A DNA stretch of 64,000 nt from Thermoplasmata archaeon (GTDB lineage Archaea > Thermoplasmatota > Thermoplasmata > Lutacidiplasmatales > UBA184), in contig DAHUZP010000026.1 in the NCBI GenBank assembly GCA_027306505.1, forward strand, positions 124,001 to 188,000, given 5' to 3'. The translations under genes were made by a program, and so were the position numbers. Of the stretch, positions 1 to 8,580 are shown piece by piece. Numbering within the stretch: the stretch's first letter is position 1; each line of letters opens with the position of its first letter. A model generated the notes under the pieces. That model worked only from the letters and a program-made list of their open reading frames with translations. It was not told the DNA's origin and ran no database searches.

Positions 1-14
1 GAGGATGAGGCCCT

Positions 15-599
15 TCACCGGACCACCTCCACCACGTCCCAGGAGAACCCTCGTCCCTGCAACGAGGCGATCGGGGCGCTCGCGAAGGGGACCCTACCCT
101 CGTCCGTCGGGTCGTAGAGCTGGGTGGGGAAGTTCTGCAGCACGAACGGTTCGCTCGGATGCAGGTTCCCGATGCAGTGGTAGACCCCCTCGGGAATGGT
201 CAGAAGATAGGTCGTGAGGTCCTTCTTCTCGGGAGCCCGCAGCGAGGAGAGCGGCGCCCCGGCCATGCGCACCAAGGCGAGCCGTCCGCGCGACGGGCTC
301 CTCTCCCGGGCGTCGTAGAGCGCGAGGACCATCTCCCCGAGGGTCACGACGAAGCGGTCCTGCTGCCGCGCGTGGACGTGCCAGCGCTCCCGGTCACGCA
401 TCTCTCCCGGCACGGTCACGGAGGTGTAGGTCATGGCGAAGTGGTCGCCTGAGACGCTACGGTCGTCCTTCCGCAGGGTCTCCAGGAGCAGCCCGCGCGG
501 GTCCTGGTGGAGCGTGCGGGGCAGCACCACGACATCGTGGATGCCCACCTTCTCCGGTGCAACGGTCCGCACCTTGAGGACGGGGGAGGTCGAGGTCAT
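15..599 (-). CDS. rfbC: dTDP-4-dehydrorhamnose 3,5-epimerase-like cupin (RmlC family)
   Basis: A 194-residue protein of usual RmlC length. It should epimerise the C3 and C5 carbons of dTDP-4-keto-6-deoxyglucose in the cytoplasm on the way to dTDP-L-rhamnose. The cupin core is visible around the WHVHARQQDRFVV segment (about residues 73-85), followed by the GEMVLALYD strand. The C-terminal half contains the IPEGVYHCIGN turn and an LYDPTDEGRVPF segment, both resembling the family pattern. The dehydratase gene lies 70 bp upstream on the same strand and the reductase is divergent beyond it, so context supports the pathway. The nucleotidyltransferase RmlA is not in the window. A variant epimerase acting on another dTDP sugar is possible. 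Confidence 0.85.
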   Translation of the reverse strand: MTSTSPVLKVRTVAPEKVGIHDVVVLPRTLHQDPRGLLLETLRKDDRSVSGDHFAMTYTSVTVPGEMRDRERWHVHARQQDRFVVTLGEMVLALYDARERSPSRGRLALVRMAGAPLSSLRAPEKKDLTTYLLTIPEGVYHCIGNLHPSEPFVLQNFPTQLYDPTDEGRVPFASAPIASLQGRGFSWDVVEVVR

Positions 600-668
600 G
601 GTCCAACGGGGGGCGGCACCGGGTACATGAGTTTGGGGGTCTCGAGGACCGAGGTATCCGCGACCGGG

Positions 669-1709
669 TCAGGCCGAACTTCGAGCGCCCTTCCGCGCCC
701 CAGAGCTCGCGGTCCCAGGGCCCCGGGAGGAAGGCACCTGGTGGATGAGCGGCTCCCACCAGTCACGGTGCTCTCGGTACCAGCGCACCGTCGCGCGGAG
801 CCCCTCCTCTAGGTTGAGGCTCGGTCTCCACCCCAGCGCCTCCCGCGCGGGTCCGGCCTCGATCGCGTAGCGTCGGTCGTGACCCGGTCGATCCGGCACG
901 AACTCGATCGCATCCTCGCTCCTTCCGAACTCGCGAAGCAGGGCGCGGACCACCTCCAGGTTCGACCGTTCCTCCTCGGCGCCTAGGAGGTAGGTCTCCC
1001 CGGGCCGGCCGCGCTTCGAGATCGCATCGAGCGCCGAGCAGTGGTCCTCGACGTAGATCCAGTCGCGGACGTTCTTCCCGTCCCCGTAGACCGGCACCTT
1101 CTTCCCCGCGTCGAGCCGGGCGATGGCCAGGGGGATCAGCTTCTCCGGGTGCTGGAAGGGCCCGTAGTTGTTCCCGCAGTTCGAAAGGGTCACCGCGAGC
1201 CCGTAGGTGTTGTGGTAGGCCCGGGCGAGGTGGTCCGCCGCCGCCTTGCTCGCCGCGTAGGGGTTGCGGGGGGCGTAGGGCGTTCCCGGACCGAAGCGTC
1301 GTCCCCGGTCCTCCAGCGGAAGGCTCCCGAACACCTCGTCGGTGGAGACCACGTGCGTGCGGGGGATGTCCAGCCGGCGTGCGGCCTCCAGGACCGTGAA
1401 GGTCCCCACGACGTTCGTGGTCAGGAAGGGGGACGGGTCGTCGATGGACCGGTCCACGTGGCTCTCGGCCGCGAGGTGGAAGACGAGGTCCGCTCCTCGA
1501 AACGTCCTCTCCACCGATTCCCGGTCCGCGACGTTCCCCTGGACGAAGGTGAGCCGCCCTGCCTCCTCGAGGTCGTGGACCGAGGAGCGGTGACCGGCGT
1601 AGGTGAGCAGGTCGAGCGTGACGATCTCGTCCGAGGGGTGCTCCCGGGCCCAGTGGTGGAGCAGGTTCGCTCCGATGAAGCCGGCTCCCCCGGTCACCAC
1701 GACGCGCAC
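669..1709 (-). CDS. rfbB: dTDP-glucose 4,6-dehydratase
   Basis: Extended short-chain dehydrogenase that converts dTDP-glucose to dTDP-4-keto-6-deoxyglucose with bound NAD+. Visible are the N-terminal nucleotide site GGAGFIGANLL, the dehydratase signature STDEVFGSL with the Asp-Glu pair, and the YAASK catalytic Tyr-Lys motif. I place the start at a GTG just before RVVVTGGAGFIG, preceded by GGAGG four bases away. A further upstream ATG at 1769 would add 20 glycine-rich residues. The product is 346 residues, slightly longer than usual because of a Ser/Gly/Arg-rich tail after the WW helix. It precedes the epimerase on the same strand and is divergent from the reductase. Confidence 0.9.
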   Translation of the reverse strand: MRVVVTGGAGFIGANLLHHWAREHPSDEIVTLDLLTYAGHRSSVHDLEEAGRLTFVQGNVADRESVERTFRGADLVFHLAAESHVDRSIDDPSPFLTTNVVGTFTVLEAARRLDIPRTHVVSTDEVFGSLPLEDRGRRFGPGTPYAPRNPYAASKAAADHLARAYHNTYGLAVTLSNCGNNYGPFQHPEKLIPLAIARLDAGKKVPVYGDGKNVRDWIYVEDHCSALDAISKRGRPGETYLLGAEEERSNLEVVRALLREFGRSEDAIEFVPDRPGHDRRYAIEAGPAREALGWRPSLNLEEGLRATVRWYREHRDWWEPLIHQVPSSRGPGTASSGARKGARSSA

Positions 1710-1743
1710 GAGGCCTCCACCCCCGGCCCCTCCATCAACCTTC

Positions 1744-1764
1744 CGGTGGCCGGTTCCGCCACCG
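1744..1764. promoter_or_regulatory. Inverted repeat between divergent rhamnose genes
   Basis: Perfect 7-bp arms CGGTGGC and GCCACCG are separated by 7 bp in the 89-bp space between the divergent rfbB and rfbD starts. A T-rich box (TTTTGCCC, 1771-1778) lies about 26 bp before the rfbD GTG and is its probable TATA element. The repeat sits next to this box, so it could be an operator, but GC-rich inverted repeats can arise by chance here. Confidence 0.35.
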
Positions 1765-1798
1765 TTCACCTTTTGCCCGAAAGGGTCTCCCCATCTTC

Positions 1799-2758
1799 GT
1801 GGAACGCCGGGTGCTGGTCCTCGGGGCGACGTCGCGGGTCGGAGGTCACTTCGTCGATCACCCTCCCAAGGGCTGGACCGTGGAGAGCGCGGGCCGTACC
1901 GATCCCAGGGCCCAAGGCCACGCAGTCGCCTCCCACACCCCGCTGGACCTCTCTCAGGAGGAGGCCGTCCGCTCCTACCTTCGTGGGACGACCGCCAAGG
2001 CCTGGGTGAACTTCGCTGCCCGCACCGACGTGGACGGCTGCGAGTCCGAGCGGCCCTCCTCGCCCGAGGAGGCGGGCTCTTCCGCGGTGGCGGGGAGCGC
2101 GTGGAGGATCAACGCGGAGCTCCCCCGGTGGATCGCCGAAGAGGCGGAGCGCGCCGGTCGGTTCCTGGTCCATCTCTCGACCGACTATGTCTTCGACGGG
2201 CTACGCGGCCCCTACCCCGAAGCGACCCCGCCCTCCCCCTTCTCCGACAAGGTCGGTTGGTACGGCTACACGAAGGGCGTCGGGGAGGCCGCGGTCTTCT
2301 CTTCGAAGGGCCCTCGGACGATCGTCCGCATCGCCCATCCCTACGGGAGCCGAGCGGCCGGGCGGACGGACCTCGCGCTGACCCTGCTCTCGAAGCGGAA
2401 GGAGGGACGGGTGTACCCGCTCTACCGTGACCAGCGCATCACCCCCACCTGGGTGCCGGACGTGTCCGATGCGCTCGGGCCCATCCTGGAGCGGGGCGCC
2501 TCCCGGATCTACCACGTCGCCTCCCCGGAGGTCACGACGCCCTACGAGTTCGCGCGGACCCTCTTCGCCGCGGCAGGGCTCCGGACGGACGACCTCACGC
2601 TCACCGAGCTCTCCGGGCAGGCGAAGGTTCCCGGACGCGCCCCCCGTCCGGTGCGTGGCGGTCTCCTCGTGACCGAGATCCACAAGCTCGACATCCGGCC
2701 CCGCTCGTTCCGCGAGGGCATCCGCGAACTGGTCGGCCCGGCCCCCGTGGGTGGATAG
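1799..2758 (+). CDS. rfbD: dTDP-4-dehydrorhamnose reductase (RmlD family)
   Basis: Final step of dTDP-L-rhamnose synthesis: NAD(P)H-dependent reduction of the 4-keto group. The 319-residue protein starts with VLVLGATSRVGGHF (Rossmann Gly motif), has NFAARTDVDGCE, the STDYVFDG segment typical of RmlD, and YGYTK as the Tyr-Lys pair. Start is a GTG at the TATA-to-start spacing expected for leaderless archaeal transcripts. A short insertion (PSSPEEAGSSAVAGSA, about residues 84-99) after the Asn-Ala-Ala region is unusual. It is divergent from rfbB and convergent with the winged-helix gene 13 bp beyond its stop. Confidence 0.88.
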   Translation: MERRVLVLGATSRVGGHFVDHPPKGWTVESAGRTDPRAQGHAVASHTPLDLSQEEAVRSYLRGTTAKAWVNFAARTDVDGCESERPSSPEEAGSSAVAGSAWRINAELPRWIAEEAERAGRFLVHLSTDYVFDGLRGPYPEATPPSPFSDKVGWYGYTKGVGEAAVFSSKGPRTIVRIAHPYGSRAAGRTDLALTLLSKRKEGRVYPLYRDQRITPTWVPDVSDALGPILERGASRIYHVASPEVTTPYEFARTLFAAAGLRTDDLTLTELSGQAKVPGRAPRPVRGGLLVTEIHKLDIRPRSFREGIRELVGPAPVGG

Positions 2759-2771
2759 AGGCGTCGCCCGC

Positions 2772-3860
2772 TCAGCCCTTGGACGGGGCGCTCCGGCCGA
2801 CGGCCACGACCGGGCCGGGGGTCAGGAGCCGGTCGTACCGGTGGTCGAGCCAGGTCGTGAGCTCAGCGGCCCGGGCCTGGACCACCTCGATGCTCTGGAG
2901 ATGCTCCTGGAGCGTGGCCAGCACGGGCTTCCGTGTGGGGACGGTGGCGACGGTCTCCCCGGGGCCGGCCGCGGACTGGCCCTGAGCTCCCATGAGCATC
3001 TTGCCCTGCTGCTCGACCAGCAGGAACGGGTAAACCCGACACTGCTCGGTGAGGATGGGCAGGAGCGCCTCCGCCGAGCGCCCAGGGAGGAACTCCCCTC
3101 GGACGAAGACCGTGAGGTCCGCGAGGCGCGCTTGGAAGGGCGGGATCCGCGCGAGATCGGGAAGGACCCGCCGCTCGACCCAACCCTGCTCGACCAACCG
3201 GCGCTGAGAGCGGGGGAGCCCGACGGGACCCAACAGATGACCCGGCCGACCATCTCCCGGGGCCGTGAAAGGGCGGAGCAGCAGCTCCTGGGTGGTCCTC
3301 CGGAGGCCCTCAGAGGTGAGCGCCCCGCCCCGGCGAGCCCCGACCGAGCGAGGCCCTCCCAGACCGCGGGGGTACGACGTGGTCCCCGAGATCCCCGCCA
3401 TGTTTCCGAAGAGCCCCTCGTAGTCGAAGAACACCGGGACCCCTCCCTGCTGGAGCGAGGGGCTGATCACCAGGAGCTCGGAGGCGAGGTCGCGGCGCTG
3501 CATGCGCTGGACCTGCCGCGAGGCCTCCTGGGGGGAAGTGTGGAGCATCACGGCGAAGGTCGCGGCCGCTCCCTGCCAGAGCACCACGGCCCCCGGTTCT
3601 GACGACCACGCGCGGGCGAGCTCCTCGGCCTTGTCGGCGTAGGGGCGCGCGAGCGCGAAGGTCGCCTGCGTGAATCCGTAGAGGAGAGGGTCCGGTAGGT
3701 ATCGGTCGCGCAACCAGCCCTCGGCGTAGGCCCTCTTGCGGACGGCATGGTAGGTGGAGCGGGGCAGCTGGGTCTGCCGAAGCCGCTCCCGCTCGTTCTC
3801 TTGCCCCGCGGCCAGGAGGGCACGGAGCACCCGGACCTCGGCCTCGGTGAGATCTCGCAT
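2772..3860 (-). CDS. Winged-helix DNA-binding protein, uncharacterised
   Basis: Residues 1-52 read as a helix-turn-helix domain (LTEAEVRVLRALLAAG, then QLPRSTYHAVRKRAY as recognition helix) like those of MarR/Lrp-type archaeal regulators. The remaining 310 residues are a sensor-like part without a family I recognise: a segment with VVLWQGAAATFAVML (about 92-106), then a second module (about 225-350) starting at RRLVEQGWVERRVLPDL that looks like another winged-helix wing followed by a ligand-binding-like fold. The domain layout suggests a transcription regulator. Target unknown. It is monocistronic, convergent with rfbD. Confidence 0.6.
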   Translation of the reverse strand: MRDLTEAEVRVLRALLAAGQENERERLRQTQLPRSTYHAVRKRAYAEGWLRDRYLPDPLLYGFTQATFALARPYADKAEELARAWSSEPGAVVLWQGAAATFAVMLHTSPQEASRQVQRMQRRDLASELLVISPSLQQGGVPVFFDYEGLFGNMAGISGTTSYPRGLGGPRSVGARRGGALTSEGLRRTTQELLLRPFTAPGDGRPGHLLGPVGLPRSQRRLVEQGWVERRVLPDLARIPPFQARLADLTVFVRGEFLPGRSAEALLPILTEQCRVYPFLLVEQQGKMLMGAQGQSAAGPGETVATVPTRKPVLATLQEHLQSIEVVQARAAELTTWLDHRYDRLLTPGPVVAVGRSAPSKG

Positions 3861-3995
3861 AGGAACGGTGCCGGGTGACGTGGGGTCCCCCGACCGGGTC
3901 GAACGGCCCCCCGCCGCAGATGGGGCGGAGGCTCTTGTAAGGCTATCGGCGGAGCCCCCCAGGGGCCCGCCCCCCCAGAAACCCCGTCGGGGGGC

Positions 3996-4115
3996 TCAGC
4001 CGCCGGCACCGGTCGCCGCCCACATGACGGCGAGCCAGAGGGCGAGGATGATCAGCAGGAGGGAGCCGGAGAGCGCGAAGGCCACCTTCACCCACCGGGA
4101 GGGGAACTCGTACAC
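3996..4115 (-). CDS. Small single-span membrane peptide
   Basis: A 39-residue reading frame from a GTG: VYEFPSRWVKVAF followed by a strongly hydrophobic span ALSGSLLLIILALWLAVMW and a short polar end. The start lies about 27 bp from the CTTAAG box at 4141-4146, the distance expected for a leaderless gene. An upstream ATG at 4208 would add 31 arginine-rich residues but would overlap the divergent gene. No function can be assigned. The ordered amphipathic start, real TM span and promoter spacing are the reasons for calling it. Confidence 0.5.
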   Translation of the reverse strand: MYEFPSRWVKVAFALSGSLLLIILALWLAVMWAATGAGG

Positions 4116-4138
4116 GACCCAGGACCGACGGGCCAGCG

Positions 4139-4148
4139 TTCTTAAGCC
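4139..4148. promoter_or_regulatory. Symmetric CTTAAG box shared by divergent genes
   Basis: The self-complementary TTCTTAAGCC region is the only AT-rich patch between the small membrane peptide and the NAD(P)-binding gene. Its centre is about 27 bp from the leftward GTG and about 39 bp from the rightward ATG, so one symmetric box could serve as TATA element for both directions. Confidence 0.4.
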
Positions 4149-4182
4149 TCGCGGGAACCGCTCCCTCAGCGGGCATTCCCTC

Positions 4183-5094
4183 ATGGTCGCGCGCAAGGTC
4201 CTGCTCATGGGCGGCGGCGGCGGGGTCGTCGGGAGCGGCGTGCTGGCGGAGATCGCCGGCCGCTACCCCATCCGTTCCTACCATCGGACGCCGGTCGCGG
4301 AGGAGCAGGGGAAGGTGGAGTTCGTCCCGGGGGACGTATCGGAGACCTCCCGGTTCCCTGCACTGCTCCAGGGCGTGACCGACATCGTCAATGTAGTCTG
4401 GTACCGACAGCCAGGGCCCGACCGGCTCTTCGCACGGACCTCCGCCGCTCTGCAGTCGCTCGTGGAGGTGGCGCGGCAGAACGGGGTCGAGCGGTTCGTC
4501 CAGATCTCGCTGCCCCCTGCGCCCCCCAAGCTCGAGGAGCGGACACCGTACCTGCGACGCAAGAGGGAGTTCGAGTCGAAGCTGCTCCAGAGCGGGCTCA
4601 AGGTGACCCTCCTAAAGCCCTCGGCGATCTTTGCCTCCTACGACCGGCTCATCTTCGCGATGCGGAGCCTCATGGAGCGGCACCGACGCTTTCCGCTCTT
4701 CGGTGATGGCCTCTACCACCTGACGCCGATCTGGCATCGGGACGTCGGATGGCTGGTCGGGGAGGCGCTCGAGGACCGCGTGAAAGGCACCGTGCTGGCC
4801 GGCGGCCCGGAACGGATGACCTACCTCGAACTGCTCGATCTCCTTCGTCGTGAGCTCTCGCTCGACGTCCGATGGATGAGGGTGTCGCCTCGCACGGGCC
4901 GATGGGCGGTCCAGCTCTTCAATGCGGTGGGATGGCACGTCCTGTACACGTACGAGTACGACTGGCTGCTCTCCGACACCCTGGGCTTCCCCGCTCCGCC
5001 TCACCCGGACCGGAAGTTCCTGACCCTCCGGGAGTTCTTGCACCAGCTCCCAGCTCCGGACCGAGCTGGAAGCCCGGGGCGCGGGGTGCCCTGA
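4183..5094 (+). CDS. NAD(P)-binding atypical short-chain dehydrogenase (NmrA/NDUFA9-like)
   Basis: 303 residues. The N-terminus KVLLMGGGGGVVGSGVL is a Rossmann dinucleotide site. TDIVNVVWYRQPG and VEVARQNGVERFVQISL follow, as in the NmrA/NDUFA9 group, whose members bind NAD(P) and often lack the catalytic Tyr-Lys pair. A clear YxxxK motif is not seen: the YLRRKREFE segment is the nearest match. The middle part LFGDGLYHLTPIWHRDVGWLV matches the typical substrate-lobe turn. Substrate unknown. Roles in membrane lipid or quinone metabolism are known for relatives, but nothing nearby decides. Confidence 0.7.
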   Translation: MVARKVLLMGGGGGVVGSGVLAEIAGRYPIRSYHRTPVAEEQGKVEFVPGDVSETSRFPALLQGVTDIVNVVWYRQPGPDRLFARTSAALQSLVEVARQNGVERFVQISLPPAPPKLEERTPYLRRKREFESKLLQSGLKVTLLKPSAIFASYDRLIFAMRSLMERHRRFPLFGDGLYHLTPIWHRDVGWLVGEALEDRVKGTVLAGGPERMTYLELLDLLRRELSLDVRWMRVSPRTGRWAVQLFNAVGWHVLYTYEYDWLLSDTLGFPAPPHPDRKFLTLREFLHQLPAPDRAGSPGRGVP

Positions 5095-5293
5095 AAGGGG
5101 GGTCCCTCCCTGGTCGAGGGGCACCGACCGTCGCCGAGCAGGCCTCCTCCGCCCACGGTCAGGTCTGGGTCCCGAACTGCCCGCTATTCGGTCCTCCTGC
5201 GTCCTCCCGGAAAGGGGGAAGAACGTACTTCTACGGCCAAGGCCATACCCCCGTTGGTCTCGACCGAAGGGCCGACCAGGTAGTGGGGAACAC

Positions 5294-8200
5294 TTGCATC
5301 AGCACGGGGGCTCTCTGTCCGGCGGACCAAGCGGAGGAACCAGGGGGACCACGCCTGAGGGACCCCGAGGGAGGTCTCACTTCGCCCGGTCTCACCACTT
5401 TCGCGGCGCGCCCGTCCTCATGGTCGCCTTGACGGGGCTCGTGCTCGCCACGCTCCTTGCTCCAGCGTCCGTAGCCGCCCCGGTCCCTGTCCAGGTCGAG
5501 GCTCCCCTCCCTATCGCTCCTGCGCGCTGGGGTGGTGCTCCGTCACTGAACGCGGAGGTCTCCCCGAGCCACTCCACGTCCTCGCCCGCCGCCGTTCCCG
5601 GTGCTACCCTCCCGGAACGATGGCTGAACGTCTCCAGCTTCAGTCCCAACGCCCCCTCCCCTCGGTTCGGAGCCTCCATGGCCTACGATCCGGCGATGGG
5701 GTACACCCTGCTCTTCGGCGGCGAGACGTCCTCGGGGGCCCTGCTGGCTGACACGTGGGCGTACCGGGGCGGGGCGTGGAGCCCGTTGTCGCTCGCCACC
5801 TCTCCACCGGCGCGAGAGGGGGCCTCGATGGCCTACTATCCCGCGAACCGGGAGGTCCTCCTCTTCGGAGGCAATGGTTCCCGCGGACAGCTCAACGACA
5901 CCTGGGCGTTCTATTCGGGGGCATGGTCGAACTTGACCTTCTTGGGGGGATATGCCCCCTCTCCCAGGTCGGAGGCCTCCATGGACTTCGTTTCGGCCAA
6001 CGGGGACATCCTTCTCTTCGGAGGATACTCCTCGGCGTGGCATCATGAGCTCGATGGTACCTGGCTCTTCCATGGCATATGGGCGCGAGCGGGCACCAGC
6101 ATCGCCCCTACAGCGCGGTCGGGGGCGGCCTCCGACCTGGACCCTTTGAGCGGCGGGGACCTGCTCTTCGGTGGGAACAACGGGAACCTCTCGCTGGGCG
6201 ACCTTTGGGAGTTCTCGAGCGGTCCAGGATGGACGGCGTTGAGCGCCGGTCCACCGGACCCACCCGCTCGGAGCGGGGCGGTCCTTCTGCCCAGCAGCGC
6301 CAACGCCTTCTCGGTCCTCTTCGGAGGGACCGATGGCGCGGCGGACCTCAACGACACCTGGGTCCTTCAGTCCACCACCTGGGTCCAAGCCCCCACGCCC
6401 ACCGCTCTCAGCGCCCGAGACCACCCGGCCGGGGCGGCTGACCCCTTCGGGAACCCGCTGCTGATGGGGGGGCGATCGGCCCTAGGGCGGACCTTCAACG
6501 ACACCTGGGTGTGGACCTCTGCGAGCTTCTCGGCCATCGCTTCGGCCAACGTCTCCACCACCGACGTGGGCATGCCCGTCGCCTTCTCGAGCAGCCTATC
6601 GGGAGGCACCGCGCCCTACCGTACCTTCTGGGAGTTCGGGGACAGAGCGAGCTCCTCCACCGCACTTCCCACCCACGTCTATGCCCGGCCCGGCAACTAC
6701 ACGGTGAACTTCACGGCCATGGACGCCCTGGGACACCTGTCCTTCAGCTCCGTTCTGGTGTCGGTCGAACGCTCACCCTGGGGGGTGCCGACCATCTCCC
6801 CCTCCCCGGCGGAGGCCGGAAAGTCGGTCAACTTCATGGGAGCCGGAGGGGCGGGGATCCCGCCGCTCCGCTACGCGTGGAGCTTGGGAGATGGCACCAC
6901 CGCCCTCGGCGCGATCACGACCCACACCTACGCGCGGCCGGGCGGGTACTGGGTCTTCCTCAACGTCACGGACTCGGTGGGGGGCTGGAGCTCCACGTCG
7001 TCCTTCCTCACGGTGGCCGTGGCCCCCACGGCAGGGATCCTGACCAACCTGTCCACCTCCGACGTCGGCATCCCCGTGAGCATGACGGCCTCGGTGGTGG
7101 GGGGCCTGGCTCCGTTCACGTACCTCTGGGGGTTCGGCGACGGAACGACGTCCACCCTGCCCTCGGTCTCCCACGCCTACGCGAGGAGCGGTCCCTATGC
7201 GGTCTCCCTCACCGTGAACGACTCCGCCGGGAGCGTCGCGAGTGCGAACCTTCCCTGGCTCGTGGAGCCGACCCCCACGCTCAACGCGGCCGCCTCCCCT
7301 GCGATGGACGAGGCCGGTGGGTCCGTATCGTTCGCCGCGACCCTCACGGGAGGAGCGACGCCTTGGAACGAGACGTGGAGGGCCGCGGATGGCTGGACCG
7401 GCTACGGTGCGGCGCCCACCCACAGCTTCACCACGGCGGGCACCGTCGTCGTGAACCTCTTCGCGAACGACTCCGGAGGCGCCCACCTCGTCAGTGCCCT
7501 CACCGTCACGGTGGTGCCCGTCCCCTCCGCGACGCTCTCGCTCACCGGCAACGGGTCGATGCCGCTCTCGCCCGTGCAGCTCGCCACCACCGTCCAAGGG
7601 GGGATCGCCCCGTTCTCCTACCTCTGGAGCCTTGACGGTTCCCTGTGGGCCGGGCAGACCGGAGCGAACGCGACGCTCGTCCCTACGACCCCCGGCGACC
7701 ACCACGTTGCGGTCACCGTCACCGACGCTCACGGGCTCACGGCCCAGGCGGCGACCTGGGTGTTCGTGCAGACCCCTGGGACGCTCTCCGTCTCCATCTC
7801 GGTCTCTCCCGACCAGTTCAGCCTGGGGGGCCACGCCTCCCTGCAGGCGACGGTCCATGGTGCCATCGGCACCCTCACCTACGAGTGGTTCGGAGTTCCG
7901 GCCACGTGCGCCCCTCCGGACGCGTCCACGTTCGTGTGCGACCCGAACGTCGCGGGGAACTACTCGGTGGAGCTCCGGGTGACCGATGCCCTCGGCCGCA
8001 ACGCGAGCTCCACGGCGTGGCTCGACGTGACCACCACCACGTCCTCCCCCACCGCCGTTTCCTCAAGCCCCTCGCCAGACCTGCTGTGGTACCTCTTCGG
8101 CGTGCTGACCGTCGTGCCGGTCGTCGCGGTCCTCTTGGCGCTCCTGCTCCGTCGGCGCTCCCGTGACCGTCTCCCCTCCACGTCCCAGCCTGCCTCGGGT

Positions 8201-8569
8201 GGAGCTCCTCTCGAGCCCGCGGCTTCCGCGGCCGCAGTTCCCTCGCCCCTTGAGGAGGGATCGGGCGCCCCCACAGGCCCCGAGCCCGTGAAGGACTGGG
8301 GGCCGATCGAACCGGCGACCTCCACCGAGGCCGCTTCCCCTCCCTCCTCGCCCGTGGCTCCTGACCCCGGGAGGTCCTCCCCCCGCCCCACCTCGGACCC
8401 CGCCGAGTCGCCCTCGAGCGCCGCGGATGGGGCGACGGAACCGGAGCCCGCCGCGGAGCGCCCGAGCCCCGAGGAAGGGGCCTCGGGCGCCCCGCGCCGG
8501 ACGTCCGACCCCGATGGCCCAGCGCCTCCGCCGCTGCCGTTGCCTGCGCGCAAGAAGAAGCGCGGGTGA
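5294..8569 (+). CDS. Large Kelch and PKD domain surface protein with C-terminal anchor
   Basis: 1091 residues. A hydrophobic signal segment (VALTGLVLATLLAPASVAA) is followed by about six Kelch blades (about residues 110-415; repeated LLFGG...LNDTWAF pattern), then four or five PKD-like beta domains (about 420-880; WEFGDG and HTYARPGNYTVN patterns), a Thr/Ser stalk, one TM span (LLWYLFGVLTVVPVVAVLLALLL) and a 140-residue Pro/Ser/Glu-rich cytoplasmic tail ending in basic KKKRG. Likely an extracellular adhesion or S-layer-associated protein. Start is uncertain: a TTG at 5294 gives a long basic N-region, an ATG at 5420 gives a short one without positive charges. Paralogous in plan to the 30.2 kb gene. 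The 200 bp before it hold no other gene. Confidence 0.8.
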   Translation: MHQHGGSLSGGPSGGTRGTTPEGPRGRSHFARSHHFRGAPVLMVALTGLVLATLLAPASVAAPVPVQVEAPLPIAPARWGGAPSLNAEVSPSHSTSSPAAVPGATLPERWLNVSSFSPNAPSPRFGASMAYDPAMGYTLLFGGETSSGALLADTWAYRGGAWSPLSLATSPPAREGASMAYYPANREVLLFGGNGSRGQLNDTWAFYSGAWSNLTFLGGYAPSPRSEASMDFVSANGDILLFGGYSSAWHHELDGTWLFHGIWARAGTSIAPTARSGAASDLDPLSGGDLLFGGNNGNLSLGDLWEFSSGPGWTALSAGPPDPPARSGAVLLPSSANAFSVLFGGTDGAADLNDTWVLQSTTWVQAPTPTALSARDHPAGAADPFGNPLLMGGRSALGRTFNDTWVWTSASFSAIASANVSTTDVGMPVAFSSSLSGGTAPYRTFWEFGDRASSSTALPTHVYARPGNYTVNFTAMDALGHLSFSSVLVSVERSPWGVPTISPSPAEAGKSVNFMGAGGAGIPPLRYAWSLGDGTTALGAITTHTYARPGGYWVFLNVTDSVGGWSSTSSFLTVAVAPTAGILTNLSTSDVGIPVSMTASVVGGLAPFTYLWGFGDGTTSTLPSVSHAYARSGPYAVSLTVNDSAGSVASANLPWLVEPTPTLNAAASPAMDEAGGSVSFAATLTGGATPWNETWRAADGWTGYGAAPTHSFTTAGTVVVNLFANDSGGAHLVSALTVTVVPVPSATLSLTGNGSMPLSPVQLATTVQGGIAPFSYLWSLDGSLWAGQTGANATLVPTTPGDHHVAVTVTDAHGLTAQAATWVFVQTPGTLSVSISVSPDQFSLGGHASLQATVHGAIGTLTYEWFGVPATCAPPDASTFVCDPNVAGNYSVELRVTDALGRNASSTAWLDVTTTTSSPTAVSSSPSPDLLWYLFGVLTVVPVVAVLLALLLRRRSRDRLPSTSQPASGGAPLEPAASAAAVPSPLEEGSGAPTGPEPVKDWGPIEPATSTEAASPPSSPVAPDPGRSSPRPTSDPAESPSSAADGATEPEPAAERPSPEEGASGAPRRTSDPDGPAPPPLPLPARKKKRG

Positions 8570-8580
8570 GGGGACCCGCC

